DNA of 64,000 bases. It comes from Opitutus sp. GAS368 (lineage in GTDB: Bacteria > Verrucomicrobiota > Verrucomicrobiia > Opitutales > Opitutaceae). Of this stretch, positions 25,972 to 37,354 are shown in pieces; within the stretch, counting starts at the first letter, position 1; the number at the start of each line of letters is the position of its first letter. Under the pieces are notes generated by a model. It was not told the DNA's origin. It made no database searches and saw nothing but the letters and a program-made list of their open reading frames with translations. The stretch lies in the NCBI GenBank assembly GCA_945903465.1, contig CAMDOF010000011.1:1-64000 (forward strand), written 5' to 3'. The translations under genes and the position numbers were made by a program.

Positions 25972-26869
25972 GTGTCCCGCTCCAATCGTATTCATCTCCT
26001 CGCGGCGGGTCTTTTCGCCGCCGGTCTCGCCCCCCCCCTCAAGTATTTGGTCCCAAAGTGCTCCCAAGACATCCCCTTCGACCACTCTCATGACCTCAAG
26101 TGCATTTCTTTGGGAAAATCTCGTGGTTAAGACGACGCCTCTCGGGGAACGTCGCGATGTCTCCAATCACCCCACCGCAACCCTCGCCGTTTTCGAATGC
26201 CATATCACGACGCTTAATCCCGGTCGCGAATCGCACGCACCCCACCGCCATCCTCAGGAAGAGATCATCATAATTAAGGAAGGATCCGTTGATGTGCACA
26301 TTAATGGGCGCATCGAGCGTGCGGGACCGGGCGCAACCCTTTTTTACGCTTCCAATGACGCGCACAACGTGCGGAACGTCGGGGACACTCGCGCCACCTA
26401 TTGGGTCATCAATCTAGCCTCTGCGGCGACCCACCGACCTGCGGAGCACAACGCGGCATCGAGCCTGCTCTCCGGCGTTTTCCCATGGGAAAAGCTCACG
26501 CCGAAAACCACCGCCGTGGGGTCCGTGCGCCCTGTTCTCAGCGGCTCAACCGTTACGCTGAAAAATCTCGAGAGCCATATCACGACCCTCCGTGCCGGCG
26601 AGGTTTCCCACGCGGCCCACCAACATCCCGACGAGGAAGTCATCTTGGTCGAAGAGGGCCTCATCGAAGTTACCATCAACGGCGTTGCCCAGCGCGGCGG
26701 CCCCGGCTCCATCTACTTCTTCGCCTCCCAAGATTTCCATGGCCTGCGCAATGTCGGCACAACCCAAGCCGCGTACCACGTCATCCGCGTTGTCACTGCC
26801 GCCACTCCTCCCGCGCTTACTTCCGCCCGTCCCCAAGCCTCCCCCGCCACCACCCCACTCACGCGCTAA
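25972..26869 (+). pseudogene. Bicupin gene, signal peptide out of frame at a 9-C tract
   Basis: Two tandem cupin domains (ESHAPHRHPQEEIIIIKEG and HAAHQHPDEEVILVEEG, each with the metal-binding HxH...E pattern) lie in one frame up to 26869. Just upstream, in the frame one base earlier, a GTG at 25972 begins SRSNRIHLLAAGLFAAGLAPP, a typical signal peptide. The two frames meet at nine consecutive C residues (26030-26038). Removing one C joins signal peptide and cupins into one secreted bicupin as found in related proteins. As read, only an internal ATG at 26090 would give a cytoplasmic 259-aa protein. Sequencing error, mutation or a phase-variable tract are all possible. It is divergent from the membrane gene at 25861. 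Confidence 0.7.
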
Positions 26870-27314
26870 GCTTCGCCCGCCTCACTCGTCGCCGCCCCTT
26901 TCCTTCCCGCGCGTTGCCCCACGTTCGGCTCTTCGGCACCCGACCGCTCGCTCTCCCAATAAATCGGGTGATACGCGCGTCCCTTCCTGCCTTTCCTTTT
27001 CGGATCATTCCGTGCGCACGTTGCCGCCACGCGTCTAACCGCCCGCGGCTGGCATAAGCAAACATCCTCGGATTGAGGTTAAAAAGATTTTTTTGGGTAA
27101 GATTTTTTAAACTCCGGGAAATCGCTTTTCCGCTAGTGGCTTGAATCGTTTTCCCCTACACGCGGCGCACCTGCTGAAGAGGACCGAACAGGTGTGCAAA
27201 GGCAGGATTGGTTATCTTCCGGAAAACCTTCCGGGCAACACGGTCTGCGCCCGAGGAAATACTGTGCGCAACCAACGCGCTTAAAAGTGCTGGCATCATT
27301 TATAAACCAGCGTA
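26870..27314. other. Gap after the bicupin gene, nothing recognised
   Basis: 445 bp with no gene-like frame. The left part continues the low-complexity C-rich composition of the bicupin 3' end; the right part is AT-richer. Confidence 0.35.
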
Positions 27315-27456
27315 GCAGCCTGTCGGACTTTAGGCATGTTCCACTCGTTTTACTGAATTTTAGACCATCAAACTTATCAGACCCCTCCGCGAAAATGCCG
27401 CATAAGCGATTCTGTGGCGTCGGCTTTTTGAAAAATCTCTCAGTCCGACAGGCTGC
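27315..27456. repeat. 142-bp element with 14-bp perfect terminal inverted repeats
   Basis: GCAGCCTGTCGGAC at 27315-27328 is exactly inverted at 27443-27456. Beyond the arms, ACTTTAGG.. and ..CTCTCAGT continue a looser dyad. The interior (about 114 bp) has no gene. It is a candidate non-autonomous mobile element or palindromic repeat in the gap before the PSD1 gene. Confidence 0.65.
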
Positions 27457-27773
27457 GTAGCCCGAGGCACCGCCGACGCCGATTTCTCCAGGGGCACGCA
27501 CGTCCTCCGAGTGATAAACGTCGGCAATCCCTTTGTTCCGGAATCACCTGAACCATGGATCCGCGCTCGGGGCCGACGCCATCATGCCGTGTATTTTAAA
27601 AACAGCGGTTTAATTTTTTGAGGTCTGAACTCTGCGCCATTTGTGATCGGCTTAGTCGACCCGCGTCGCGCCGCGAAAGACACAAGAATCAAGAATCTCG
27701 CTTTGACATCCGCGCACGATTGCCACGCGATCAATCCACTACGGTCCACCCCATCAACTTCCCGCCCTCGCAG
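27457..27773. promoter_or_regulatory. Upstream region of the PSD1 gene
   Basis: 317 bp before the signal-peptide start of the PSD1 protein. An AT-rich patch at about 27590-27620 is the likeliest promoter zone; no confident hexamer pair was found. Confidence 0.35.
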
Positions 27774-30700
27774 ATGCCCTCGCCCCGAAAGCGCGCTTCG
27801 CCTTTAATCGCCATCACGCTTGCCATCGGCAGCACGTTGATCAGCGCAGCGGCGGTCGACTTCTCCCGAGAAATCCAACCTCTCTTGGCTGATCGCTGTT
27901 ACTCGTGCCACGGGCCAGACAAACAAAAGAGCGGTCTGCGCCTCGATCAAAAGCTAGGCGCCATGCTCGGTGGCGACTCCGGTGCTGTCATTGTTCCGCA
28001 CGACAGCAAAAAAAGTCCGCTTTACGCGCATATTTCCGGGGCCGAACCGGACGCGATTATGCCTCCGAGCAAAGAGGGCAAACCGCTCAACGCCGCGCAG
28101 GTTGCCCTGTTCAAAGCGTGGATCGATGAAGGTGCCGTCTGGCCCAGCGACGGTGACGATCGCGCCCCGGTCCGCAGCCAACACTGGGCCTTTCAGCCGC
28201 CGCAACGCGCCGAGCCACCCGCCACGCAGAATTCAACGTGGTCGCGCAATCCCATCGACCGCTTTGTCCTCGCCCGATTAGAGTACGAAAAAATCAAACC
28301 TGCGCCCGAGGCCAACCCCGCCACCCTCCTCCGCCGTCTCAGCTTTGATCTGCGGGGGTTGCCGCCCTCTCTTGAAGAGATGCGTCGCTTTCTCGCCGAC
28401 GCCGCCCCCGACGCTTACGAACGGGCGGTCGATCGACTGCTCGCGTCCCCTCATTACGGCGAACGCTGGGGCCGTCACTGGCTCGACCTCGCCCGCTACG
28501 CCGACAGCGACGGCTACGAGAAGGACTCCCCGCGCCCCTACGCCTACTTATATCGCGATTGGGTCATCGATGCATTCAACCGCGACCTCCCCTTTGACCA
28601 ATTCACGCTGGAGCAACTCGCCGGGGACTTATTACCCAACGCCACTCCCGCTCAAAAATTCGCGACGGGGTTTCACCGGCAGACCCTGCTTAACCGCGAG
28701 GGTGGCGTCGACCAAGAGGAGTACCGGACTAAAGCGGTCGTCGATCGGGTCGACACGACCGGCGCAGTTTGGCTCGGTCTGACCGTCGGCTGCGCGCAAT
28801 GTCACTCGCACAAATACGATCCTTTCTCGCAGCGTGAGTTCTACCAGCTGTTCGCATTTTTCAATAACGCCGACGATCTTGATTTGCCCGCCGCTACGAC
28901 CACCGAGATCACCGGCTACGAGGAAGCGAAGGCGCAATGGCAAGCCACTCAGCAGTCGCTGCAGAACGCCCATGATCACTACGTGCGCGAACAGCTTCCC
29001 GAAAAACAGATCACTTGGGAAAAAAGTGGTCAGGTAAATCTCGCATCGTGGAAACCCCTCGTGCCCCAGCGCGTCGCCGCGATCGAGACCACCCTCGGCA
29101 CCGATTCCGATCACATCATCACCGCCTCGGGGCTCAGTCCGCCCACCGAAACCTACACCATCGACGCCACAAGCGAGCTCGCCATCGTGACCGGCTTTCG
29201 CCTCGAAGTTCTCCCTTCCCAAAACGAGAAGAACGGCCCCGGTCGTTCCGGAAATGGTAACTTCGTGCTCACGCATTTTCGCGTCACCGTTAATCCCGCC
29301 GACGGCTCCGCACCCCACGCCGTGACGCTGGAGGCAGCGTCCGCCGATTTTAGCCAGAAGGACTACGCGGTCGGAGGAGCCCTCGACGACGATCCAAAAA
29401 CCGGCTGGGCGATTTCGCCGCAAGCGAAGCGCCGGCACGTCGCCACTTTTAGGTGTGCGGAGCCACTCGCGCTTGCTCCGGGCGACACCGTCCGCTGCAT
29501 CCTCGATCAGCAATTCGGCAACCAGCAAACCCTGCTGCGCTTCCGCTTGTCCGCCACGGCCCACACCGACCCCGGCCCCGCCACCCTGATCGATGACCAA
29601 GTCCCGATCGCTTGGTCTACCCCCGCCACCCAGCGTACCTCCGCGCACCTCGCCACCCTCCGGGACTACTACCGCGATGAAGTCGACCCCGAGGTGAAAA
29701 AAATGCGCCGCCCTCTTGAAGCGCACGCGAAAAAAACGCCCAAATTCCCCGAAACAAAAGCGGCGACTCTCGCCGAACGGCCGGTGCCCCGCGCCACGCA
29801 TATTCATATCCGCGGCGATTTTCTTCGGCCAGGCCCGCTCGTTAATCCGGCCACACCGCAGGCTCTCCACGCGTTCCGACCTCGCAGCGAGCGGCCCGAC
29901 CGCCTCGACCTCGCACGCTGGCTGATCGATCCAGTAAATCCGCTCACGAGTCGTGTCACCGTCAACCACCTTTGGAAAAATCTCTTCGGGCGCGGCCTCG
30001 TCGCCAGCGTAAATAACTTCGGCCTACAGGGCGAACGCGCTTCCCACCCCGAACTCCTCGACTGGCTCGCCACGGAATTCCCCCGTCTCGGCTGGAGCCG
30101 CAAGGCGCTCCTCCGGCTCATCGTGACGTCCGCCACTTACCGCCAGTCATCCGACTATCGAACGGATCTCATCGATGTGGATCCCTTAAATATTTTGCTC
30201 GCTCGCCAAAGTCGTCTGCGCCTGGAAGCAGAAATTGTTCGCGATACCCATCTCGCCGCGAGTGGTCTGCTCAGCACTCAAATCGGCGGCCCCAGCGTGC
30301 GGCCGCCCTTGCCCGCTGATATCGCCGCGCTGGGCTACGCGAATTCCGTTAAATGGCAGGAGAGCGAGGGCGCCGATCGTTATCGCCGCGGTATGTATAT
30401 TTTTTTCCAGCGCACCGTCCCGTACCCTATGCTCATGACTTTCGATGCCCCGAACGCGACGACCACCTGCACTCGCCGCGATCGCTCGAACACACCACTT
30501 CAAGCCCTCACACTGTGGAACGACCCCGTATTTTTCGACTGTGCCCGCACCCTCGCGAAACAACTCATGACCGCACCGACGGTAGAGGCGCGCCTTCAGC
30601 AAGCCTTTGACGCCTGTCTCGCGCGAACGCCGAGCCCTCCGGAACTTGCCCGCCTGAGTGAACTGTACACCCAACACACCGCCGCCACCCAAGCCTCCCA

Positions 30701-30824
30701 GGCTCAAGCGATTCTCGGAGTCACCGGCGACGTCGCGCGGCCCGCCGATCCCATCGCGGAAGCGAGCCTCGTGGCAACCGTCCGCACGATCATGAATCTC
30801 GACGAGTTTATCACCCGCGACTAA
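27774..30824 (+). CDS. PSD1 / planctomycete-type cytochrome domain protein (DUF1549-DUF1553)
   Basis: A 1016-aa secreted protein; the start MPSPRKRASPLIAITLAIG at 27774 provides a signal peptide. The domain order is the classic one: a PSCyt1 heme motif (RCYSCHGPDKQKSGLRLD), DUF1549/PSCyt2 (NPIDRFVLARL...RRLSFDLRGLP), a second CxxCH (CAQCHSHKYDP), a carbohydrate-binding-like middle (about 400-650), and DUF1553/PSD1 (NPLTSRVTVNHLWKNLFG...LIVTSATYRQSS). These proteins are abundant in Planctomycetes and Verrucomicrobiota, are usually paired with DUF1501 and are implicated in polysaccharide use; the reaction is not established. The DUF1501 gene follows after 8 bp. Confidence 0.92.
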   Translation: MPSPRKRASPLIAITLAIGSTLISAAAVDFSREIQPLLADRCYSCHGPDKQKSGLRLDQKLGAMLGGDSGAVIVPHDSKKSPLYAHISGAEPDAIMPPSKEGKPLNAAQVALFKAWIDEGAVWPSDGDDRAPVRSQHWAFQPPQRAEPPATQNSTWSRNPIDRFVLARLEYEKIKPAPEANPATLLRRLSFDLRGLPPSLEEMRRFLADAAPDAYERAVDRLLASPHYGERWGRHWLDLARYADSDGYEKDSPRPYAYLYRDWVIDAFNRDLPFDQFTLEQLAGDLLPNATPAQKFATGFHRQTLLNREGGVDQEEYRTKAVVDRVDTTGAVWLGLTVGCAQCHSHKYDPFSQREFYQLFAFFNNADDLDLPAATTTEITGYEEAKAQWQATQQSLQNAHDHYVREQLPEKQITWEKSGQVNLASWKPLVPQRVAAIETTLGTDSDHIITASGLSPPTETYTIDATSELAIVTGFRLEVLPSQNEKNGPGRSGNGNFVLTHFRVTVNPADGSAPHAVTLEAASADFSQKDYAVGGALDDDPKTGWAISPQAKRRHVATFRCAEPLALAPGDTVRCILDQQFGNQQTLLRFRLSATAHTDPGPATLIDDQVPIAWSTPATQRTSAHLATLRDYYRDEVDPEVKKMRRPLEAHAKKTPKFPETKAATLAERPVPRATHIHIRGDFLRPGPLVNPATPQALHAFRPRSERPDRLDLARWLIDPVNPLTSRVTVNHLWKNLFGRGLVASVNNFGLQGERASHPELLDWLATEFPRLGWSRKALLRLIVTSATYRQSSDYRTDLIDVDPLNILLARQSRLRLEAEIVRDTHLAASGLLSTQIGGPSVRPPLPADIAALGYANSVKWQESEGADRYRRGMYIFFQRTVPYPMLMTFDAPNATTTCTRRDRSNTPLQALTLWNDPVFFDCARTLAKQLMTAPTVEARLQQAFDACLARTPSPPELARLSELYTQHTAATQASQAQAILGVTGDVARPADPIAEASLVATVRTIMNLDEFITRD

Positions 30825-30832
30825 ATCCCACG

Positions 30833-32311
<1,479 letters not shown>

Positions 32312-32453
32312 CGCCGCCTCACCGCCCCCCCCCGCCCTCACTCGCGGACACAAACGCACTCTCGCCGCGGACGGTTAGCGTCGTGGCACGTCGCGCCGGC
32401 CACCTTTTGAAGAGCCGCCGAAGCTACCGGCAAGCTGCCGAACCGAAGCCCGC

Positions 32454-33503
32454 TTACGGGATGATCTTCAAGATCCGATTATTGTAACTGTCCGTGATAA
32501 ATAACGTACCATCGCGATGCACCGTCACGCCGTGCGGACGATTCAACTCACCCTCAGTCGGTGCCCCACCCAAGCCAGCGGCACCTTTTTTTCCCGTACC
32601 GGCCACTCGGAGAATTTTGCCCGTCGCGGGCACGTAGCGGCGAATGAGGTGATTCTCGGCATCGGCGATCAAGACCGTCCCATCGTGGTCAATACACAGA
32701 TGCTTGGGGCCATTGAGCATCGCGGCGAGGGCATCGCCACCGTCACCGACGGCACCTTTCTGCCCCGAAGCATTTACGACCGTGCGGATTTTTCCATCGC
32801 GCCCGACTACTCGCAAGGCGTGCCCGTTACGTTCAAGAATGTACACGTTACCCGCTAGGTCTACCGCCGCCGCCCGAGGATCCAAAAGCGGAGCATCCAC
32901 CGCTCGCGCCCCGTCCTTCGGTACGCCTTTCTCACCGTTACCGGCCACCCAACGCGATTTTCCTGACTGCACATCTATTGCCTGCACCCGTCTTAGATCC
33001 GCCACGAAAAGCTCCCTCCCCGCCGGATCGAGACTAATGCAATACGGTCCGGCGCCTTTAGCGGCCGACGCCGCCACTTTAAAACCCGAAAACGTCGCCA
33101 CCGCACCTGTGCCGATCGCGACGCGCCGCACGCGACCGTTCCAAGTATCGGCGATCAAGATATCGCCCGAAGCCAACACGGCCAAGTTGTGCGGCCCGTT
33201 AAATTGCGCATTCCGAGCCGGTCCACCATCACCCGTATCGCCCGGCACAAGTTGACCCGCGACGTGCGTCAACAAGCCACTGGCATCAATTTGCAAGAGC
33301 CGGTTACCCGAGACCATTTCAACGATGAATAGACGGCCAGCGCGGTCGAAATCGACCCCGAAAGGTTCTTTTAATCGCGCCCGCGTCGCCGGTATATCGA
33401 CCGCATCCTCACTCCCGCCAGCGACGAGCACCATCCGCTCCGCTCGTCCGGGTGCTCCGCTGAGAACCAGGCAAACGCAACCCAGCAAAAACGTTAGACG
33501 CAT
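32454..33503 (-). CDS. Secreted NHL-repeat beta-propeller protein
   Basis: A 349-aa protein with a signal peptide (about 1-21) and NHL-type repeats such as LKEPFGVDFDRAGRLFIVEM, FNGPHNLAVLASGDILIADTWNGRVRRV, LNGPKHLCIDHDGTVLIADAENHLIRRY and LNRPHGVTVHRDGTLFITDSYNNRILKI, forming a six-blade propeller. It lies 11 bp downstream of the DUF1080 gene and is probably co-transcribed. NHL propellers bind ligands or cleave some peptides; no active site is evident. Confidence 0.88.
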   Translation of the reverse strand: MRLTFLLGCVCLVLSGAPGRAERMVLVAGGSEDAVDIPATRARLKEPFGVDFDRAGRLFIVEMVSGNRLLQIDASGLLTHVAGQLVPGDTGDGGPARNAQFNGPHNLAVLASGDILIADTWNGRVRRVAIGTGAVATFSGFKVAASAAKGAGPYCISLDPAGRELFVADLRRVQAIDVQSGKSRWVAGNGEKGVPKDGARAVDAPLLDPRAAAVDLAGNVYILERNGHALRVVGRDGKIRTVVNASGQKGAVGDGGDALAAMLNGPKHLCIDHDGTVLIADAENHLIRRYVPATGKILRVAGTGKKGAAGLGGAPTEGELNRPHGVTVHRDGTLFITDSYNNRILKIIP

Positions 33504-33514
33504 GGGACTAGTGC

Positions 33515-34543
33515 TTATTTAACCACCGGCCGCAGGACCAGATTGCGGTAGGACACCGCGCCATGATCACCTTGCAAATAAATCGGGCCTGGTCGCGATT
33601 CATCCGACCACATCGCTCCGCCCGTGCAACCCATCACCGGCTGGTTATCAATGATGGTCTGCCCGTTGAGCACGACCGTCAGGTGACGTTGCACCAAGGT
33701 CATTTCCATCGTTTGCCATTCCCCCGCACCCTTCTCTGCACCGACACTTGGCGTGATTCGGCTGTAGAGAGCGCCCATATTGTGCGAATCCAATGCCTTG
33801 CCCCGAGAGTCAAGGACTTGAATTTCGTAGATACCGCGCAGGTACACCCCGCTATTACTTCCCGCCGGCACGCTCACTTCTACCTTGAGACTAAAATCTT
33901 CAAACTCCCGCTCGGTTCGCAGATTCGCCGTACGAACGTTCGGTTGTCCCGCCACGTGGGCCGGCGGTTGATTAGCCAGGACACCGTTGTTAACCGTCCA
34001 ACCATTCTTGATATCGGCTTCTTTGAGCTTCCATCCCGCGAGGTCTCGTCCGTTAAAGAGAACAATCGGCTCGCCGAACTTAACGGCGTGCAGGTTCGGT
34101 CGGGCGGGCAGCGGGAGGCTCCGTTTGCCGGTAAACTCCACGCGATTAAACCCCGCACCATTGGCTCGCGGATCCAAGCGGACACCCCGCAGCGTATCGC
34201 CATCGAGCGTCGCCGTCAGCGTGCTGGTGAGCTGCTGGGTCCGCACAACTTTACCCGCCGCATTCTTCCGAATCGCGTCGCTCACCCGTGTGATCGTCAA
34301 CGTCCCTTCGGCAATCGTCACGCTGGAAACGGGGAGGACGCTCCCGCCTCCCCAGAGCAACGCGCCGTCGAGCCAACCGGCTTCTTTTTTCACCTCAAGC
34401 CAACCCGCCGCCGACGGCAATGAAAGGGCCCAACGGCCAACGAAGGCGTCGATGTCAGCAGCGGCCCCACGGAGAGCCGTGGTCACCAAAAGAGCGCCGG
34501 CCAAGCCACGCGCGAGAATTGAAACGGGGAGATTACTTTTCAT
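33515..34543 (-). CDS. DUF1080 (3-keto-disaccharide hydrolase family) secreted protein
   Basis: A 342-aa protein. The N-terminus MKSNLPVSILARGLAGALLVTTALRGAAA is a signal peptide. An N-terminal ~130-residue unknown domain is followed by a DUF1080 jelly roll (FNGRDLAGWKLKE...NSGVYLRGIYEIQVLDS...GEWQTMEMTLVQRHLTVVLNGQTI...GPIYLQGDHG). Some DUF1080 proteins were shown to hydrolyse 3-keto-glycosides; the fold is a concanavalin-like sandwich. It leads a two-gene unit with the NHL protein. Confidence 0.9.
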   Translation of the reverse strand: MKSNLPVSILARGLAGALLVTTALRGAAADIDAFVGRWALSLPSAAGWLEVKKEAGWLDGALLWGGGSVLPVSSVTIAEGTLTITRVSDAIRKNAAGKVVRTQQLTSTLTATLDGDTLRGVRLDPRANGAGFNRVEFTGKRSLPLPARPNLHAVKFGEPIVLFNGRDLAGWKLKEADIKNGWTVNNGVLANQPPAHVAGQPNVRTANLRTEREFEDFSLKVEVSVPAGSNSGVYLRGIYEIQVLDSRGKALDSHNMGALYSRITPSVGAEKGAGEWQTMEMTLVQRHLTVVLNGQTIIDNQPVMGCTGGAMWSDESRPGPIYLQGDHGAVSYRNLVLRPVVK

Positions 34544-34846
34544 GGGATAAAAAATTCGCTGAAACTCACGCTATAAAACCACCAAACCCTCGCTTGCAGC
34601 GCGAGCGTTTTCAAAGCGTTTCCCCAACTACTTTCCACGCGAGAGCCCTGCGGGCATTCCTGCGGGCATTCCTGCGAGGCGGCCCCGATCGCAAAAAAAC
34701 CTCGGTACGGCCCGCTTTCCCGCGCCAGCCCACCCCACCCCGACCCCGCCGCCTTGGCCCACTCACGCATAACGTTGACCAATAATCAGGGCATCCTCGT
34801 CCGCCTTCCCTCCAGCGACGCCACCTCGCTCAGGTGCGTCGCCCCA
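34544..34846. other. Gap between DUF1080 promoter side and phosphoesterase
   Basis: 303 bp. It contains a tandem TGCGGGCATTCC duplication (about 34648-34672) and an AT-rich start region for the DUF1080 gene; no gene is seen. Confidence 0.4.
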
Positions 34847-35737
34847 TTACTGAGTCGGTGTCTTTTTAGCAGGCACCGGTCTCAAATCGATCTTCACCGG
34901 GAGATCACCCAGCTCATAAAAACGATGGTCGATGATCTCATCGCGAACGATTGCGACGCGCATCCCGGATTTAGCCCCGCCCAGCGGTTTGCCCACGGGG
35001 CCAGTCGTTATGTTCACCAGTTCCCCATCGCGACCTTCCGCATTGCGATGATAATGCCCGCAAAATAAATAGCGGACGCCGTATTCCCGAAAAATCGCGA
35101 GATACGTCGCGCGACGGGCGAGCGGAATATTGAAATACTGATCGGGTTCGACGGCGTCCGCGATGAACCAGGGGTGATGTTGAAACACGACGATCGGTCG
35201 CGCCTGCGCCGCGCGCGCTCTTGCCAGCTCAGCCCGCAACCACGCCTCCTGCGCGAGCAGTTGCCCTGACACCTGATTGGGCGAATGAATTACCGTCGAA
35301 TTCAGCACAATCCCCACGAATCCCTGATGAGAAAAAACAAAATGATCGGCACCAAAATTTTTACCATAATCCGATAGACTAGCCGGCGTCGGCACATTCT
35401 GCACATCGTGATTCCCGGCCACGTTGTACACCGGTATGGAGGGATCGATCTGCCGGACGATGCGATGGTAGGTCGCGATCTGCCCAACATCACCCGGCTT
35501 GTTGACAAGATCGCCAGTCACCACGACGAAGGCCGGCTTGAGCCGATTGACCGCTTTCACCACAAATTCGAAATTAGCGGCGTCCTGCGCCACGTCTTGA
35601 TCACCACTAAACATACCCATTTGCGGATCACTCAGCTGAATAAAAAAAAATGGCTCTGCTGAAAATAGACGAGCGGGCCAACCGCTCAGAAGCAATAAGA
35701 GCATCAACCGCAACCAAGGTGCGCGAAAATTCGACAT
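34847..35737 (-). CDS. Secreted calcineurin-like metallophosphoesterase
   Basis: A 296-aa protein; signal peptide about 1-27 (LMLLLLLSGWPARLFSAEP). All metal-ligand motifs of the family are present in order: D-x-Q (SDPQMG, Asp37, with Q replacing the usual H), VVTGDLVNKPGD, AGNHDVQNV, VVFQHHPWF and FCGHYHRN. The Asp-Pro-Gln variant of the first motif is also seen in the purple-acid-like CSTP1 branch. It acts outside the cytoplasm; the substrate is unknown. It is flanked by polymer-degradation genes, but with its own 200-bp upstream gap. Confidence 0.9.
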   Translation of the reverse strand: MSNFRAPWLRLMLLLLLSGWPARLFSAEPFFFIQLSDPQMGMFSGDQDVAQDAANFEFVVKAVNRLKPAFVVVTGDLVNKPGDVGQIATYHRIVRQIDPSIPVYNVAGNHDVQNVPTPASLSDYGKNFGADHFVFSHQGFVGIVLNSTVIHSPNQVSGQLLAQEAWLRAELARARAAQARPIVVFQHHPWFIADAVEPDQYFNIPLARRATYLAIFREYGVRYLFCGHYHRNAEGRDGELVNITTGPVGKPLGGAKSGMRVAIVRDEIIDHRFYELGDLPVKIDLRPVPAKKTPTQ

Positions 35738-35936
35738 CGGACCACCTTGCTTGGCAGTGATCGCGGTGTCGCGGCTTTTCGCTCACGAAAATGCGCGCAA
35801 TAAAGTTTCCGCCGCCGGCCCGGGTCTCCATCGTTCCTGCCGGCGCCAAGTCTTCGGCTGGCCCGCCCGCCCCGCAACCGTGCTGGCACCTCCACCCTGA
35901 CAACAACGCGCCGCTCGATCCGGCCAGACCCTTTTT

Positions 35937-37346
35937 TCAGTAGTCGCGGAACGGGCCCCGCGGTTCCGCCGCCGACATCTCCGCGCGCCACGCCTCCAAG
36001 CGCGCCTGCAACCGAGCGACCACTTCGGGGTGCTGCTTGGACATATCATTTTGTTCCCCACGGTCCGTCTCTAAATTAAAAAGCCCCTGGGCATTTCCCG
36101 TTTTAACCCACTTCCAGGGGCCGACCCGCACCGCGTGATCCGCACGGCGCTCCCAAAACATTTCCGTCCGCGCTGAAGGCATCTCTCCGCGCAGCACCGC
36201 CGTAAAATCAAACCCATCCAGCTTTACCCCCGTCGGCAACGGAGCCCCGCTCACCGCCGCCAGGGTCGGGAAAAATTCCAATGAGGTAATGAATTCATTC
36301 GTCACTTTACCCGCGGGTAACCGCGCCGGCCATCGCGCGATGAAGGGCACGCTCAACCCGCCTTCCCACATCGTGCTCTTCTGACCTCGCAGCGGGGCGT
36401 TGCCGCCGTTCCCACTCCCGCCGTTGTCACTAATGAATAGGACCAGAGTGTCGCGCTCTTCACCCCGCGCTTTAATGCAGCTCAGCACCTCCCCGATCGC
36501 CTCGTCCATGCAGGTAACTGCCCCATAATAACGCGCTAGATTTTCGCTCAGTCCTTGCCCGCGATAAGGCGCTACATACTTCTCCGGCGCCTGCACCCCG
36601 GCACCTTGCTTGCGTCCGTTCTTCTGCAGCTCGCCGGTAAACGATGAAGCCCCATGCGGCGCGTTAAATGCCAAGTAAAGAAACCATGGCTGCCCCGGAG
36701 GCGCGGCCTCCACAAAACGCACGGCCTCGCGCTGGAAGAGATGCGTCGCGTAGGTTCCCCGGTCCGCGGTCGTCCGGCGATTGCCCGCAAACATCGAGGG
36801 CACTCCGTAGCGCTCGTGCGTGTAATAATCGATTCCGTTATTCCCATGGCCGTAAAAAAAATCGAAGCCGCGCTGCTGCGGCAAGTAGCGCTTCGCCTGC
36901 CCCATATCCCATTTGCCAATCGCACCGGTCCGATAGCCTGCGCTCCGCATTAAATCACCCAAGGTTTTCTCCCGCGGGTCTAGCCCCAGCGTCATTTCCG
37001 GCGAAACCGCGTACTCTTCCTGCGGATACACATAGCCATAGTTTACCATATCATTGCGGACCATATCATAGAGCCCGTTCCGCTGCGGATAACGACCGGT
37101 CAAAATACTCCCACGAGAGGGTGTACACGCCGGCCAGGTCACGTAAAATTGCGTGGCCCGCACCCCTTGCTCTGCCAATCGATCGAGATGGGGCGTTTTG
37201 ATCGCCTTCAGTCGCATCGCCCCAATGTCCGGCCAACCTTGATCATCACTGACGATCAATAAAATATTCGCGCGCTTCCCTTCGCCCGCGGCTCCGCCGA
37301 TCGACCCTGCCAACAAAAAAAACAGCAGACCGCAGATCGCTTTCAA
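35937..37346 (-). CDS. Formylglycine-dependent sulfatase
   Basis: A 469-aa secreted arylsulfatase-family enzyme (signal peptide about 1-20). The Cys-type sulfatase signature CTPSRGSILTGRYP has Cys74 as the residue converted to formylglycine; the metal-binding start NILLIVSDDQGWPD and a later ISDNGG complete the calcium site. It probably removes sulfate esters from glycans or small molecules; the specificity class is unknown. No formylglycine-generating enzyme is in the window. It follows the GlcG-like gene by 8 bp, so the two are likely co-expressed. Confidence 0.95.
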   Translation of the reverse strand: MKAICGLLFFLLAGSIGGAAGEGKRANILLIVSDDQGWPDIGAMRLKAIKTPHLDRLAEQGVRATQFYVTWPACTPSRGSILTGRYPQRNGLYDMVRNDMVNYGYVYPQEEYAVSPEMTLGLDPREKTLGDLMRSAGYRTGAIGKWDMGQAKRYLPQQRGFDFFYGHGNNGIDYYTHERYGVPSMFAGNRRTTADRGTYATHLFQREAVRFVEAAPPGQPWFLYLAFNAPHGASSFTGELQKNGRKQGAGVQAPEKYVAPYRGQGLSENLARYYGAVTCMDEAIGEVLSCIKARGEERDTLVLFISDNGGSGNGGNAPLRGQKSTMWEGGLSVPFIARWPARLPAGKVTNEFITSLEFFPTLAAVSGAPLPTGVKLDGFDFTAVLRGEMPSARTEMFWERRADHAVRVGPWKWVKTGNAQGLFNLETDRGEQNDMSKQHPEVVARLQARLEAWRAEMSAAEPRGPFRDY

Positions 37347-37354
37347 GGGCGCGT

